Assembly (NCBI GenBank): GCA_029213005.1
Contig: JARGPI010000001.1
Coordinates: forward strand, 386,007 to 450,006
Direction of reading: 5' to 3'
Length of the DNA stretch: 64,000 nt
Origin: Verrucomicrobiales bacterium
GTDB lineage: Bacteria > Verrucomicrobiota > Verrucomicrobiia > Verrucomicrobiales > DEV007
In this document: positions 29,062 to 40,074 of the stretch, piece after piece
Position numbering within the stretch: the first letter of the stretch is position 1
Layout: each line of letters begins with the position of its first letter
Made by a program: the position numbers and the translations under genes
The notes under the pieces: model-generated
The model's database searches: none
Seen by the model: the letters and a program-made list of their open reading frames with translations, nothing else
Told to the model about the DNA's origin: nothing

Positions 29062-30927
29062 TTGGCGGCCCGACAGCTGGGAGCAGATGAACCCACCGAT
29101 ACCGAATTTATCGCGCTGCAAAACAAAGCCAAAGTAGCCTTCAAGGAAGGTGGAGGTGTGGATATTTTTATCAAGGCTTACTGCGCGGATTGTCACGGCC
29201 ACAAAAAGGCAAAATCAGGTCTCAACTTTCAACGATCGATCAAAAAGCCGGGCAATGTGATTGCCCGGAATCATTTGAAACAGGCCGTGACCTTCGTCGA
29301 ATCGCTCGATATGCCGCCCGACGACGAGGATAAGCAACCCACTGACGAGGAGCGCCGTCAATTTGCGGAATGGGTCGACCAAATCAAATATCTCAGCCCG
29401 AAAGATCCCGGTCCATTTGAACTGCGGCGTCTCACCAAAATAGAATTCGGAAACACCCTGCATGATCTTTTCGGGGTCGATCGGGCAATTGTGGATGATT
29501 TACCTGACGAAGTCGTCGGGGCCGGATATCTGAACTCGATGTCTCCTCTCCAATCCGAACAATATCTGGGAATCGCAAATGCGGTGCTCGATGAAATTTG
29601 GGCTTCGGAAGGAAAGCCGGTAACCCGGTTTCAAAAGGAATGGTTAGGAAATGCACTAGCCGCAAAATCCAATCAGCGAAACGCTGCTAATCAAGTCGCT
29701 CTTTCCATAGCGGGGCGTGCTTATCGCCGCCCCCCTGCGGAATCGGAAATCGAGGTCCTGCTGAGAGTCTACGATGTGGCCCGGGAAAACAAACAGTCTC
29801 ATCCATCAGCGCTCCGCCTTATGTTCAAAGCGGTCTTGATATCCCCTCAGTTTCTCTTTATCACTCCGGCTGCTCCCGTTACCAGTGACGAGACCATCGT
29901 GCCGCTTGATAACTATCAACTAGCCTCCCGCCTTTCCTACTTTCTCTGGTCGACGATACCGGACGATGAGTTGCTAGCCCTGGCCGGGAAAGGGAACCTC
30001 AATCATCCTGAGACCCTGAAAAAGCAGGTCAAACGAATGCTTCTCGACAAGCGATCCCGGGCTTTGTTTGACGGTTTCGGGGCGCAGTGGCTCGGTATTG
30101 ATCAGCTCAAAACCAAAGCCTTCGACGAGAAAAAGTATCCGCTCATGACCGATGCGATGCGTTTCGCCATGGCCGAGGAAGCCCGCCTCTTTTTTGACAG
30201 TATTGTGAGGGAAAATCAGAGCGTGGTTAACTTTGTGACCAACAACTACTCATTTCTTAATGAAACACTGGCAACCGTATACGGCCTCGAAAAAACTCTG
30301 ACCGGACCGGAGATGCGGCGGGTCAAACTAACGGACCCAAACCGTGGCGGCATTCTCGGCATGCCCGGCATTTTGGCCACCACATCCTTCCCCAACCGAA
30401 CCAGCCCCGTCAATCGGGGAGTTTGGGTGCTCGAACAAGTCCTCGGAGAACACATTCCGCCCGCTCCGGCCAATGTTCCCACTCTGGAAAAGCAGGACAA
30501 AAAGAAAGTCGCCAATTTGACGCTACGCGAAAGGACCGAACTACATCAAACCAGCGCTTCCTGTGCCAACTGCCATCGCATTCTGGATCCAATCGGATTC
30601 GGACTGGAAAATTTTAACGCGATCGGTCAATGGCGGGAACTTGATGACAGCGGTGGTGCCATCGATGCCTCCGGAGTACTTCCGGGTGGGGAAAAGTTTG
30701 AGACGCCACGGGAGCTGAAAGCCATCATCGCCACCCGGAAGGAAGAGCTCGCGAAGAATGTAACGGAAAAACTTCTCGCCTACGCGCTCTGCCGTCAGCT
30801 CATCGGGTATGATGAAGTGGTTGTGGAGAACTTGATGAACACCATCGCGAAAGACAATTACCGAATGCAGACTCTCATTTCCGAAGTCGTAACCAGCTAT
30901 CCTTTTACCCGTCGCCGGGTCAAATAA
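29062..30927 (+). CDS. DUF1592/DUF1588-family planctomycete-type cytochrome protein
   Basis: The order of domains is a cytochrome c-like segment with heme motif C-A-D-C-H near residue 41, DUF1587 ([17 protein letters not shown]), DUF1595 (A-G-R-A-Y-R-R-P), DUF1592 ([15 protein letters not shown]), DUF1588 ([11 protein letters not shown] with a second heme-like C-A-N-C-H) and DUF1585 at the end. The formal start is TTG 29062. An in-frame hydrophobic leader ([14 protein letters not shown]) lies just before it, after K-K-T-H-H-R. The real start is therefore probably a non-canonical CTG (28987) or ATC (29005); there is no ATG or GTG. It pairs with the DUF1552 gene 21 bases downstream. Confidence 0.88.
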   Translation: MAARQLGADEPTDTEFIALQNKAKVAFKEGGGVDIFIKAYCADCHGHKKAKSGLNFQRSIKKPGNVIARNHLKQAVTFVESLDMPPDDEDKQPTDEERRQFAEWVDQIKYLSPKDPGPFELRRLTKIEFGNTLHDLFGVDRAIVDDLPDEVVGAGYLNSMSPLQSEQYLGIANAVLDEIWASEGKPVTRFQKEWLGNALAAKSNQRNAANQVALSIAGRAYRRPPAESEIEVLLRVYDVARENKQSHPSALRLMFKAVLISPQFLFITPAAPVTSDETIVPLDNYQLASRLSYFLWSTIPDDELLALAGKGNLNHPETLKKQVKRMLLDKRSRALFDGFGAQWLGIDQLKTKAFDEKKYPLMTDAMRFAMAEEARLFFDSIVRENQSVVNFVTNNYSFLNETLATVYGLEKTLTGPEMRRVKLTDPNRGGILGMPGILATTSFPNRTSPVNRGVWVLEQVLGEHIPPAPANVPTLEKQDKKKVANLTLRERTELHQTSASCANCHRILDPIGFGLENFNAIGQWRELDDSGGAIDASGVLPGGEKFETPRELKAIIATRKEELAKNVTEKLLAYALCRQLIGYDEVVVENLMNTIAKDNYRMQTLISEVVTSYPFTRRRVK

Positions 30928-30948
30928 CTATATCACCAGACCAATTCT

Positions 30949-32331
30949 ATGCGAAGTCACACCATCATCGATCGCCGCACCTGCCTGAAAGGAGTCGGAG
31001 CGTCTTTAGCTCTGCCGCTCCTGGAAAATATGGGTTGGGCTGAAGCTGCTGCCGGAAAAACCTACAAACCACCGGTTCGTCTCGGATTTATGTATATGCC
31101 TCATGGTGTGATCATGGATCAGTTCTGGCCGACCGACCCGAAAACCTATCTGTCCGATCCGCCCCCGGCATTGAAGTCACTGAAACCGGTTCTCGACCAA
31201 TGTTTGATGATGAAAGGTATCTCCGGCGTGCCGATCTCACCTTTCAATGGCGCACCCCATGCACTGGAGCTATCAACCTGGCTCACCGCCCAATTGCCCG
31301 ATGCTCCAACCCGGAACCGGATTAATATCTCTATTTCTGCGGATCAGATCGCCGCAAATTATATGGGCCACCTGACTTCTCTGCCTTCTCTTGAACTGGC
31401 GACCATGCCTCAGACCCACAAAGAAAATCAGGAAGGTCTCCATGAAGGGTACTACAACTACTGCAGCTACCGATCATCCACGCAGCCCGTTCCGGCAATA
31501 ACCAATCCCCGCAGCGTTCTCAAAAGACTTTTCGGAAACGCTACCAAGCCCGGGGAAACCGCGAAGGCGGATCCTCTTGACCAGAAGATGTTGGACATCG
31601 TGATCGACGGTGCCAAAGACCTTCGCCGGAATTTGCCTCAGACCGATCAACACAAACTCGATGAATACCTCGACAGTGTGAGATCAGTGGAGCGGCGCAT
31701 CGCAGCGATCGAATATCATCAGAAAGAAGCGGCTCTCGAAAAAGCCGGGATGAGCTCCCGCAAACGGTTTGCTTCCGACTCGCCGCCCATCGAAATCAAG
31801 ATTCCGGAAGGCGGGCTGCGCAGCGAATACATGAAAGTGATGTGCGACCTGAACGTCCTTGCCTTCCAAACGGATACCACTCGTGTTAGTACCTATATCG
31901 GCTCTCTACCCAACGGAGTATCCTATCCCGAACTTGGGTTCAACGATCAACACCATTCCCAGACTCATCACAAAAACGATCCGGAAAAGGTACGTAAAGT
32001 TGCGGCGATTACGGAGTTCAACGTTGAGCAGTTTGCTCACATGGTCAAACGGATGAAAAGCATCAAAGAAGGCGACGGTACTCTGCTCGATAATTGTTTA
32101 ATGATGTGGGGATCCGGCCTCGAAGATGGTGACAGACACAGCCGGGAAAATCTGCCTTTTATCATCGCAGGCGGAGGAGGTGGCTCGATCAACACCGGAC
32201 AGTTTCTGGACAATGCTAAAGGCAACCAGGGCGACCTGCTCACGACAATTCTGGGCTGTCTCGAGATTCCTCTGGATCGCAAAATTGGCATCGCGACAAA
32301 AACGATCCCCGGCGTGATCCGGTCAGCCTGA
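30949..32331 (+). CDS. DUF1552 family secreted protein
   Basis: This 460-residue protein has a Tat-like N-terminus: [18 protein letters not shown] near residues 9-26. The family signatures [11 protein letters not shown] near residue 44, [15 protein letters not shown] near residue 100 and D-Q-H-H-S-Q-T-H-H near residue 330 are visible. DUF1552 proteins are almost always encoded next to DUF1592/DUF1588 proteins in Planctomycetes and Verrucomicrobia, as here, with 21 bases between them. Their activity is unknown. The sulfatase-like C-terminal logic ([19 protein letters not shown]) hints at an alkaline-phosphatase-like fold, which is inference. Confidence 0.9.
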   Translation: MRSHTIIDRRTCLKGVGASLALPLLENMGWAEAAAGKTYKPPVRLGFMYMPHGVIMDQFWPTDPKTYLSDPPPALKSLKPVLDQCLMMKGISGVPISPFNGAPHALELSTWLTAQLPDAPTRNRINISISADQIAANYMGHLTSLPSLELATMPQTHKENQEGLHEGYYNYCSYRSSTQPVPAITNPRSVLKRLFGNATKPGETAKADPLDQKMLDIVIDGAKDLRRNLPQTDQHKLDEYLDSVRSVERRIAAIEYHQKEAALEKAGMSSRKRFASDSPPIEIKIPEGGLRSEYMKVMCDLNVLAFQTDTTRVSTYIGSLPNGVSYPELGFNDQHHSQTHHKNDPEKVRKVAAITEFNVEQFAHMVKRMKSIKEGDGTLLDNCLMMWGSGLEDGDRHSRENLPFIIAGGGGGSINTGQFLDNAKGNQGDLLTTILGCLEIPLDRKIGIATKTIPGVIRSA

Positions 32332-32358
32332 TCCAGCCGCAATTATTGCGCTACCAAC

Positions 32359-35300
32359 ATGATTCATTACCTACCTCGCTGGTTGCTTCTTTTAATACTG
32401 ACTGGCGGAGTAGCAATCCGTGCCGAAGAGGAGTCGATACCGAAAAATCTGTCGATCGAAAATCTCGTGCCCTGGTGCATTGTGCCTTTCGACGCGAAAA
32501 AGCGCTCTCCCGCTGAGCGGGCCGAAATGCTAGTTCGCCTCGGCCTGAAGCGCTGCGCGTATGATTGGAGACCTAATCATGTCGCTGAGTTTGAGGAGGA
32601 GATCCGTCAGTATCAAAAACATGGAATTGAATTTTTCGCGTTCTGGGGCGGCCATGAAGCCGCTTATTCACTCTTCGAAAAATACAATATCCATCCTCGA
32701 ATTTGGAAGACGCTCGGCTCACCTACCGAAGGAACCCAGGAAGAGAAAGTGGCAGCGGCGGCGGATTCGATGGAAGCCCTCGCAAAAAGAACCGGTGAGC
32801 TGGGATGTCCCCTCGGGCTATATAATCATGGCGGCTGGGGAGGCGAACCCGAAAATCTCGTTGCCGTGTGCCAACTGCTCCGTGAACGGGGACATCACCA
32901 CGTTGGAATTGTCTATAACTGGCACCATGGACACGGGCACATTGATGATTGGTCAGACACCCTGGAGTTACTGAAACCCTATCTCCAATGTCTTAACCTC
33001 AATGGAATGAATACCGGGGCAAACCCAAAGATCCTTGCTCTCGGTCAGGGCGAACACGACCGGTCAATGCTGAAGACCTTAATCGCCTCCGGATACGATG
33101 GCCCGGTCGGAATCCTCGATCACCAAAACCAACTGGACTCGGAGGAAGCACTCCGTGATAACCTCAATGGCCTTTCCTGGTTAGTCAGGGAAACTCAAAA
33201 TCCGGGAGCAAACGGCTCGCCGCCTCAGCCAAAAGCTAAACCAATACCATCAACCCCGGCGGCAGCGGCTCCCCGTTCGTCGTCACCAAAACAAGTGGAC
33301 GGCCCCAAAGGTAAAGGCAAAGCCCTCGCAGGCGGAGTCGTGATCCCGGGAGCACCGGACTGGCGAGCACCGCCAATTACGGTGGAATGTTTTGTCCGAC
33401 TCGAAAACGCCGATCACTATAATATTCTGATCGCGAGTGAAACCAAATCCCGGCGATCTCACTGGGAAATTTTTTCGATGAAAGGTAGTGGGTATTTAAC
33501 AGCCTACCTTCCCGGCGCAAAGCCCGATCATATTCGCAGTAGAAAATCGATTACCGATAAGCAGTGGCATCAAGTCGCAATGCAGTATGGGAAAAACCAA
33601 ATTTCCCTGTGGGTCGATGGAGAAAAAGTCGCTGAAGAAGCAGTCATTACTCCGGAGTCCGCCAATCCAGCTACCGGAAACCTCGCATTTGGCCGACTCG
33701 TTGAGAAAGAACTCGGCACCGGAGGAGCCATCGATGAGGTCCGGATCCGCAAAGGGATTCACCTACCGGGTTCTGAAAGGGGGGACGTGATCGGTCGTTG
33801 GGATTTCGAAAGTTTGACCGAACTGACGCAACCGGTTCAAGACGCCGGGATCGATCGCAAACCACTGGAGCCGAACGACAGCCCTCACTGGAATCACCCG
33901 ATCAACCGTGACCGGGTCTACGATTTCTATGCCAAACAGGCATTGGCCGGGTCAAAAATGCCGGATCCATTTCCCGGCCTCGATGGCGGGACTCATGGGC
34001 ACTGGGGGAATCAGAATGATCAGACTACCTGGAAGGACGGTAGGGTTAGTGCGACCGACCACGGCAGCATGGTTAGCGGCGTATTCAAAGCTAACGGCAA
34101 AAAGTATCCGCGAGTCGTCAGCGTACGACTCAAGGAAAATCTAAACGCCGCTTTTGATCTCGATTCACTCCAGTTTATCGCTGCCTGGGAAGGCGATTTG
34201 GTAAAATGGTCCGATGTTCGCCGGGGCATTATGCACGGGATTCCGATGGGAGGTAAACCGGTGGATTTTAAATCATTACCCTCGCCGTCTCAATCAGCCA
34301 GGTATGAAGGTCTCTATCGGGTCGGGCCTAAGGTGGTGTTTGCTTTTCAAGACAATGACAAACGTTACTACCGCAGTGCCCAGGTAGAGGGTAACCAGAT
34401 TAATGTAGTAGAGGAAGTAAAGCCCGTTCCTTCCGAATCACAATGGCCGGATCACATTGTGACTGAGGGAGAAATCGGTAAGGGAAGTCCCTACGCGATC
34501 GATACCCTCACCCTGCCCTATGAAAATCCCTATCGATCACTGTTTTTTGTTAGCGGCGTTGATTTCTTATCTGAAAGTAAAATTGCGATTTGCACCATTC
34601 ACGGAGAAGTATGGATCTGCGAGGCCTCCGATGCGGATCTGGCGACACTGAAATGGAAACGCTTTGCCGCAGGCTTACATCAACCTCTAGGACTGAAGGT
34701 TGTCGATCAGGTGATCCATGTGATGTGTCGGGACCAAATCGCAGCATTACATGATCAAAATGGTGATCTTGAAGCCGACTTTTACGAGTGCGTCTCCCGC
34801 GCTCAGAATGCCTCCGCCGGTGCCCACGACTTCATCACCGGGCTGCAACGTGATAAACAGGGACGGTGGTATTTTGCCTCCGGCAACGAAGGGGTCTGCC
34901 GGGTCTCCGCCGACGGAACCAAACTCACACAGCTGGCGACCGGCCTTCGAAATCCTAACGGTCTCGGCATTTCACCCGATGGAAAGGTCGTGCTTTCCAG
35001 TGTCCAGGAAGGTAGTTGGACACCTGCCAGTGCGATTTGCGATGTTAGTTTTGGCGGGCACTTCGGTGCAGGAGGTCCCCGCGAAGGAGATCGTGGATAT
35101 GTACCTCCGATGCTATACCTCCCTCAAGGAGTTGATAATTCCAGCGGTGGCCAGTGCTATATCGATAGTCAGGAATGGGGCCCCGTCGAGGGACAGTGGA
35201 TTCATTTTTCAGGTGGGTTTGCGAAGCACTTTCTCGTATTGCGTGAGGAGAACGATGGTGGTTCCCAGGCCGCTGCCATGGTCTTACCCGGCTCATTTCT

Positions 35301-36084
35301 TTCCGGAGGGCATCGCGGTAGGTTCTCGCCATTTGACGGGCAGCTCTATGTCGGCGGCGCTCAAGGATGGGGCAACTACGGGATCAGCGACGGTTGCCTC
35401 CAGCGGGTTCGTTTTACCGGGGCGATAGAATCCTACCCCTACCCGATCGCCTGGGAAACCCGACACAATGGTATCATACTAAGTTTTGCCTCACCCGTGA
35501 CTGATGAGATGGCTGAAGTCGACAAATGGTTTGCTCAACAATGGAACTATCGCTATGGCCCCGCCTACGGATCGCCGGAATACTCGGTCACTAATCCTGA
35601 GAGAACCGGGCATGATCGACTGGAGATCCGGTCGATTCAAAAACTGGAAGGCGGTAAGAAATGGTTTATCGAGATTCCTCAGCTGCAACCGGTCAACCAA
35701 CTCCACCTTCATTTTAGTGGTGATAACCGGCTCGAATTTTTTGCGACCATTCACCAGTTGGGCGAAGCCTTCACCGACTTCTCCGGTTACGAACCGACTC
35801 CCAAATCACATGGTATCACCGAAGCACTGACCGATGCCGACTCGATAGATCCTGCGGTTCTGATGACTGCCTGCGCCGCCTGTCACCACAAAACCCAACA
35901 GGTCGTGGGACCTCCTCTAAGCGAGATCAAGCAGCGATACGCCAATAATCCACAGGGAATCGTCAAATGGGCGATGAACCCACAAAATAAAAATCCACAG
36001 CTACCTCCGATGCCCTCTTTCTCTTTTCTCGGAGAGGAGAAGCTTAGAATCATTGCCGACGCCATTCTGTCGGCGACGGATTAA
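32359..36084 (+). CDS. Multidomain secreted protein: TIM barrel, LamG, DUF6797-like, sugar-dehydrogenase-like propeller, cytochrome c
   Basis: This exported protein has 1,241 residues; the signal peptide ends near residue 22. Residues 30-275 resemble xylose-isomerase-like TIM barrels (L-V-R-L-G-L-K-R-C-A-Y-D and G-I-V-Y-N-W-H-H-G-H-G-H-I-D-D-W). A Pro/Ala linker at about 285-305 leads to a LamG/concanavalin-like domain at 320-465 (T-D-K-Q-W-H-Q-V-A-M-Q-Y and W-V-D-G-E-K). A region resembling DUF6797 follows at about 500-660, then a glucose/sorbosone-dehydrogenase-like propeller at about 690-1040. The end is a cytochrome c domain with C-A-A-C-H near residue 1172 and the Met ligand region P-P-M-P-S-F. 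It follows the DUF1552 gene by 27 bases, in one operon. A coupled sugar isomerase/oxidase is a guess. Confidence 0.82.
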   Translation: MIHYLPRWLLLLILTGGVAIRAEEESIPKNLSIENLVPWCIVPFDAKKRSPAERAEMLVRLGLKRCAYDWRPNHVAEFEEEIRQYQKHGIEFFAFWGGHEAAYSLFEKYNIHPRIWKTLGSPTEGTQEEKVAAAADSMEALAKRTGELGCPLGLYNHGGWGGEPENLVAVCQLLRERGHHHVGIVYNWHHGHGHIDDWSDTLELLKPYLQCLNLNGMNTGANPKILALGQGEHDRSMLKTLIASGYDGPVGILDHQNQLDSEEALRDNLNGLSWLVRETQNPGANGSPPQPKAKPIPSTPAAAAPRSSSPKQVDGPKGKGKALAGGVVIPGAPDWRAPPITVECFVRLENADHYNILIASETKSRRSHWEIFSMKGSGYLTAYLPGAKPDHIRSRKSITDKQWHQVAMQYGKNQISLWVDGEKVAEEAVITPESANPATGNLAFGRLVEKELGTGGAIDEVRIRKGIHLPGSERGDVIGRWDFESLTELTQPVQDAGIDRKPLEPNDSPHWNHPINRDRVYDFYAKQALAGSKMPDPFPGLDGGTHGHWGNQNDQTTWKDGRVSATDHGSMVSGVFKANGKKYPRVVSVRLKENLNAAFDLDSLQFIAAWEGDLVKWSDVRRGIMHGIPMGGKPVDFKSLPSPSQSARYEGLYRVGPKVVFAFQDNDKRYYRSAQVEGNQINVVEEVKPVPSESQWPDHIVTEGEIGKGSPYAIDTLTLPYENPYRSLFFVSGVDFLSESKIAICTIHGEVWICEASDADLATLKWKRFAAGLHQPLGLKVVDQVIHVMCRDQIAALHDQNGDLEADFYECVSRAQNASAGAHDFITGLQRDKQGRWYFASGNEGVCRVSADGTKLTQLATGLRNPNGLGISPDGKVVLSSVQEGSWTPASAICDVSFGGHFGAGGPREGDRGYVPPMLYLPQGVDNSSGGQCYIDSQEWGPVEGQWIHFSGGFAKHFLVLREENDGGSQAAAMVLPGSFLSGGHRGRFSPFDGQLYVGGAQGWGNYGISDGCLQRVRFTGAIESYPYPIAWETRHNGIILSFASPVTDEMAEVDKWFAQQWNYRYGPAYGSPEYSVTNPERTGHDRLEIRSIQKLEGGKKWFIEIPQLQPVNQLHLHFSGDNRLEFFATIHQLGEAFTDFSGYEPTPKSHGITEALTDADSIDPAVLMTACAACHHKTQQVVGPPLSEIKQRYANNPQGIVKWAMNPQNKNPQLPPMPSFSFLGEEKLRIIADAILSATD

Positions 36085-36117
36085 TCTCGATTCATCAGAT
36101 TAACGCGAGCTGTGAGA

Positions 36118-39100
36118 TCAATTACCGGCGCCAAGTTCTTCGTAGTACTTCCGAACCAATTCACGGAATTCTCCCGGAACCGGGTCCCGGTCAATTGGAG
36201 CCAGTGGGTTTTCTTTATTTAACTTCGCAAGTTCCTCGCTAACCCGACTACGCAATTCAACGAGCGGATCCACGATTTTCATTTGAATAGCGGCGGCTCC
36301 AGGAGGCATATTATCGCGCTTGAAGTCGATTCTCATTCCACGGGCGTTATCAAGCACCTTTGCGACCTCATTGCGAAGGTCTTCCTCTGGCATCATCTCT
36401 TCCAGATTTCCGAGAGCATTGGCAAAGTCTTTGTACTCTTCCCCCGTGATCGGGCCGGCCGGTTCACCGGCCTGACTTTCCTGTTGGTTAAAAAACATGG
36501 GAGGGGATTGAGTTGGTTGATTGTTGCCTCGATCGTCTCCACCAAAATTTGAGCCGGTCGAGGATTTCGAATTACGTCCCTGGCTGAGCAAGCTGCGCCC
36601 TCTTTCCCGCGAAGCAGATCCCTCTCCCTGACCTTTGCCGTTACCTTTGCCCTGACCTTTTCCAGACTCAGCAACCTGCTGGGAATCTCCGGATTCGCTA
36701 TCCCCTTCGCCGGGCTCACCTTTCCCTTTTCCCTTTCCTTCACCTTTGCCGGATTTACCATCCGCCATTTGGCCTTTTTCCCCGGACTGCTCACCCTTGC
36801 CTTTTCCGTTCCCGGGTTCAGATCCTTTACCTTTTCCATCCGGCGTCCCCTTCTCACCGGGCTCGGAACCTTTTCCTTTGCCATTTCCGGGCTCAGCGCC
36901 TTTACCTTTGCCGTCTTCCGCCCCCTTTTCTCCGGGTTCAGTGCCTTTTTCGCCACGACCCTTGGCACCTTTGTTTGATTCGGCTTTACCCGAATTTTGC
37001 TCTGAACCATTACCTTTCCCGCCTGCCTGATTTCCTTTCTCCCCGGCAGGCTCCTCACCGTTGCCCGGCTGCGGTTGGTTCCCTGTCATATCTTCAGCTT
37101 CCTTACGGCTCTGCTCGATAAGGCGATCGAGTTCATTGCGCGCGAGCCGGAGTGAATCAGCTTCGCTTCCGAGAATCTTTTCCGCGGCGCTCTCGATCTG
37201 ATTTTTCAAATCTTCAATTCCCTGTGCGGCATTTTGCTCAGGCTCTCTCGCTGCGCTGCGACGGTTGTAACGGATCATCCGGGTTGCTTCATTAAGCGAC
37301 TCCTCAACTCCGTTTACGGTTGTCACACGAACAGCTTCGTAAAGGGCATCGGACAAAAGAGGTTCGGCTTCCTCGGACTCCTCGCTCATTTCCTTGATTT
37401 CCCGAACCAGTTCCTGCAATTTTTCGCCCTGAGATTCAAGCTCCTGAGCCAACTCCAGATTCTCTTTAGGAGTGCGAAAATAATTGCCGTCATTGGTGTC
37501 TTCCGGAGCTTTGGCGTCGAGTTTTTCGCTGATTTCCTTTTGTTTTTCGGCCAGTTCGCGGGCCGCACTTCGGATATCCTTCATTTCCTCGGTAAACTGC
37601 CGGGAAGTCCGCTTGCGAAATTCGTCTTCGACGTCTTCCAGTTCGCGCTGCGCCCGGGTTGCTGAGTTAGCAGCGTCCGCCAGATTCTGTTCTTCCAGTT
37701 TTTTAGCGGCTTCCCTGACATTTTCGCGGGTTTCCTCCAATTTTTCCCGTTCCTCTGCCATGTTTGCCCGGTTTTCCTCGGTATCCATCCGCTCGGAGAG
37801 ATCGTCAAGTTCGCGCAGAAGATCCTGTTGTTCTTCCTGGAGACGCTTCAACTGTTTCTCGATCTGCTCCTTCTCTTCTTCCGTCTTGGCTTCCTCAAGT
37901 TGGTTCTGGAGTTCTTTGATCTTCTTCGCAATTGCCTCCTGACGGCGGGCGAGTTCTTTCAGTTTATTGAGAACCTCCAGATTCTCTTTTTGCTCGGCTG
38001 ATTTCTCCGGCTCAGCTGAGGAATTCTCCTTGTATCGCAAATCTTTCTGCTTCAGTTCCAAATTCATCAATTGCGCTTCTTTTTCCTGCGGAGGACCGCT
38101 CGAAGGCTCCTGACTTTGCATGATGGTATGCTCCCGGGCCCGCGCTTTGATCAGCGACTCGTAGGCACTACGAACGGAGGAATAAGCGAGTTCCAATTGC
38201 CCGGTAGGCGAGGCTTTCAATTCGGGATCCTGGAAAGGATCCCCTTTGAAGGTGAAATGCGCCACCGCAGTCTCCATATGTTTTTTCGCTTCTTCAAAAA
38301 ACACTTTTACTTCGGGATCTTCAACTTTCTGAATCGCTTCAACTGTCTTCTGAATAGCGATCATCTGTGATTCGTGAAGCACCGCGATGTCATCATTCAA
38401 GTCGCCAAATGTTTTCCCGAGATGCGCTTCGCGGAGAACTTTCCACGAGGCATTGAGGATATCCTTCTGAATTTTTAACAACTGCTCGGATTCCCCCGGT
38501 TCTCCCGGCGGGCCTCCGGGAGCCGTTTGTTCCCGGAAAATGTCTTCGAAATGTCGAACTTCAGCCAGGAACATTTCACTCTGGGTGCGGCGGAGTTTTC
38601 CTTCGCGATCGAGGTCTTCGGCCCAGAGATGATAGGAAATCAGATCGCGGGGTTTCGCGCCGAGTTCCTCAATCGCCAACATGGTGGCTAGCTGATGTTT
38701 TTTATCCCCGGAAAGGGCGTCTTTGGCGAGAATGACCTCCTTCTCATTTCCGGAATGGGCAAACACGATCCCGGCGGATTCAACTCCCAGGTCGTCCCAA
38801 ACCCGGGCTTCGACCGAAAGCTCCTCCACTGACGTAACGTTGACATCCCGCTTCGGAAAGGCGAATTCCAACTTCGGCGGTAAATTTTTCTTAACCGTCA
38901 CCGTAAACCATGGCGGTCGCTTATTTGCCCGATCTTTTTTATCGACGAGATGAAGCCGGTATTTCTGCGTTTTCTCCGGTGTGTGGTCCGCTATCAACAC
39001 CGTTGGATCGTCTGAAGAAGCTTTCAGAGCGATGATAGACTCGTCTTCACCAAACAACTCCGCTGCCGCCACCGGTTTACTGACTTTCATCGACCAGGCC

Positions 39101-40050
39101 AATTTTGAGCCTTCAAGCAAGCTGATTTTCCGGGTATCCTCGACCGTTTCCACTTCCTTCCCGGTGTAGTCAGGAGACGTGATCGTAGCATCGGCCTGCT
39201 TCAGTTCCGGATGCTCATAGGTCTGGATAGTGAAGCGGTCGCTGGAGGCTTCTTCAAAGCGGACTTCATATTGCGTATCGCTATCCACCTTTGCGACGAT
39301 TGCGGAAAACACCGAATCATCGAGACCGGCTTTCATGGGTAGACGCCCTCGAATTGACCCGTCTTCCGGATCCGTTAAAACAATCAACGCTCCTGCCGGT
39401 GCCCGCCCTTTGAAGGTAGCCTCCACAATGACCCGGCTGCCTTTCTCCACTTCGACATCACCAGGTTCGACCGAGATCTCGATCGATGCATCCGTTGGCT
39501 GAGAGGTCTCACCTGTATCCACTACTTCAATTTCCGCTTCCGACTTTGCAGGGATTTGGCCGATCAATAACCAAAGTCCGACAAAAAACGCCGCCAGCGC
39601 ACCGAGTTGGTACCAACCGGCACGAATCAACTTTGTAGTCGAGACCCGGCGAATCCAGCGGTGGCGAACCGCGTGTTCCGTGACCTTGGCAAGCACCTGG
39701 CTTTGGAGATAACCGACCCGTCCTCCCGGCTCGAGGTCCATGTCGAGAGCCGTGAGCAGCATGGCATTGAGATCCGGATGCTCCGCTTCAACTTTCCGGG
39801 CGAGCGATTTCAAATCGATTCCGCTGGTATTGATACGAATCCAGCCGATCAAGATCGCCGCGAGACTGGCGAGCACGGTCAACAGGGCAAGTGGTGTTGA
39901 CCACCATCCGGTTGTTTTCGAAATGACTACCAGGAGAATCATCGCAATCGCCCCGGCAAGCAGACTGAAGGTCACCAAGCGACGCTTTCGCCATCGCGTC
40001 TCTGCCTGAATGATAGGACGAAGGCAGTTATTGAGGACTTGATGAGTCAT
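36118..40050 (-). CDS. DUF4175-like large membrane protein with coiled coil and Gly-Lys-rich repeats
   Basis: This 1,310-residue protein has membrane helices near residues 27-48, 52-72 and 147-166. A periplasmic region of Ig-like pattern follows (about 190-420). A long Glu/Lys/Gln-rich coiled coil covers about 650-960. A low-complexity segment at about 1000-1140 is built from E-K-G, D-G-K-G-K-G and E-P-G-N-G-K-G-K-G units. The last 140 residues are helical. DUF4175 proteins are PVC and proteobacterial membrane proteins of unknown function, often beside BatA/vWA genes, as here: the BatA gene ends 24 bases upstream. A role in the cell envelope is inferred. Confidence 0.8.
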   Translation of the reverse strand: MTHQVLNNCLRPIIQAETRWRKRRLVTFSLLAGAIAMILLVVISKTTGWWSTPLALLTVLASLAAILIGWIRINTSGIDLKSLARKVEAEHPDLNAMLLTALDMDLEPGGRVGYLQSQVLAKVTEHAVRHRWIRRVSTTKLIRAGWYQLGALAAFFVGLWLLIGQIPAKSEAEIEVVDTGETSQPTDASIEISVEPGDVEVEKGSRVIVEATFKGRAPAGALIVLTDPEDGSIRGRLPMKAGLDDSVFSAIVAKVDSDTQYEVRFEEASSDRFTIQTYEHPELKQADATITSPDYTGKEVETVEDTRKISLLEGSKLAWSMKVSKPVAAAELFGEDESIIALKASSDDPTVLIADHTPEKTQKYRLHLVDKKDRANKRPPWFTVTVKKNLPPKLEFAFPKRDVNVTSVEELSVEARVWDDLGVESAGIVFAHSGNEKEVILAKDALSGDKKHQLATMLAIEELGAKPRDLISYHLWAEDLDREGKLRRTQSEMFLAEVRHFEDIFREQTAPGGPPGEPGESEQLLKIQKDILNASWKVLREAHLGKTFGDLNDDIAVLHESQMIAIQKTVEAIQKVEDPEVKVFFEEAKKHMETAVAHFTFKGDPFQDPELKASPTGQLELAYSSVRSAYESLIKARAREHTIMQSQEPSSGPPQEKEAQLMNLELKQKDLRYKENSSAEPEKSAEQKENLEVLNKLKELARRQEAIAKKIKELQNQLEEAKTEEEKEQIEKQLKRLQEEQQDLLRELDDLSERMDTEENRANMAEEREKLEETRENVREAAKKLEEQNLADAANSATRAQRELEDVEDEFRKRTSRQFTEEMKDIRSAARELAEKQKEISEKLDAKAPEDTNDGNYFRTPKENLELAQELESQGEKLQELVREIKEMSEESEEAEPLLSDALYEAVRVTTVNGVEESLNEATRMIRYNRRSAAREPEQNAAQGIEDLKNQIESAAEKILGSEADSLRLARNELDRLIEQSRKEAEDMTGNQPQPGNGEEPAGEKGNQAGGKGNGSEQNSGKAESNKGAKGRGEKGTEPGEKGAEDGKGKGAEPGNGKGKGSEPGEKGTPDGKGKGSEPGNGKGKGEQSGEKGQMADGKSGKGEGKGKGKGEPGEGDSESGDSQQVAESGKGQGKGNGKGQGEGSASRERGRSLLSQGRNSKSSTGSNFGGDDRGNNQPTQSPPMFFNQQESQAGEPAGPITGEEYKDFANALGNLEEMMPEEDLRNEVAKVLDNARGMRIDFKRDNMPPGAAAIQMKIVDPLVELRSRVSEELAKLNKENPLAPIDRDPVPGEFRELVRKYYEELGAGN

Positions 40051-40074
40051 GAGAGGTAATTGGGATAAAGTAAC

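Noticed and set aside
36746..37030. Plus-strand frames over the DUF4175 low-complexity segment
   Set aside because: Pro/Phe/Ser-rich translations are the mirror image of the Gly-Lys repeat coding on the minus strand.
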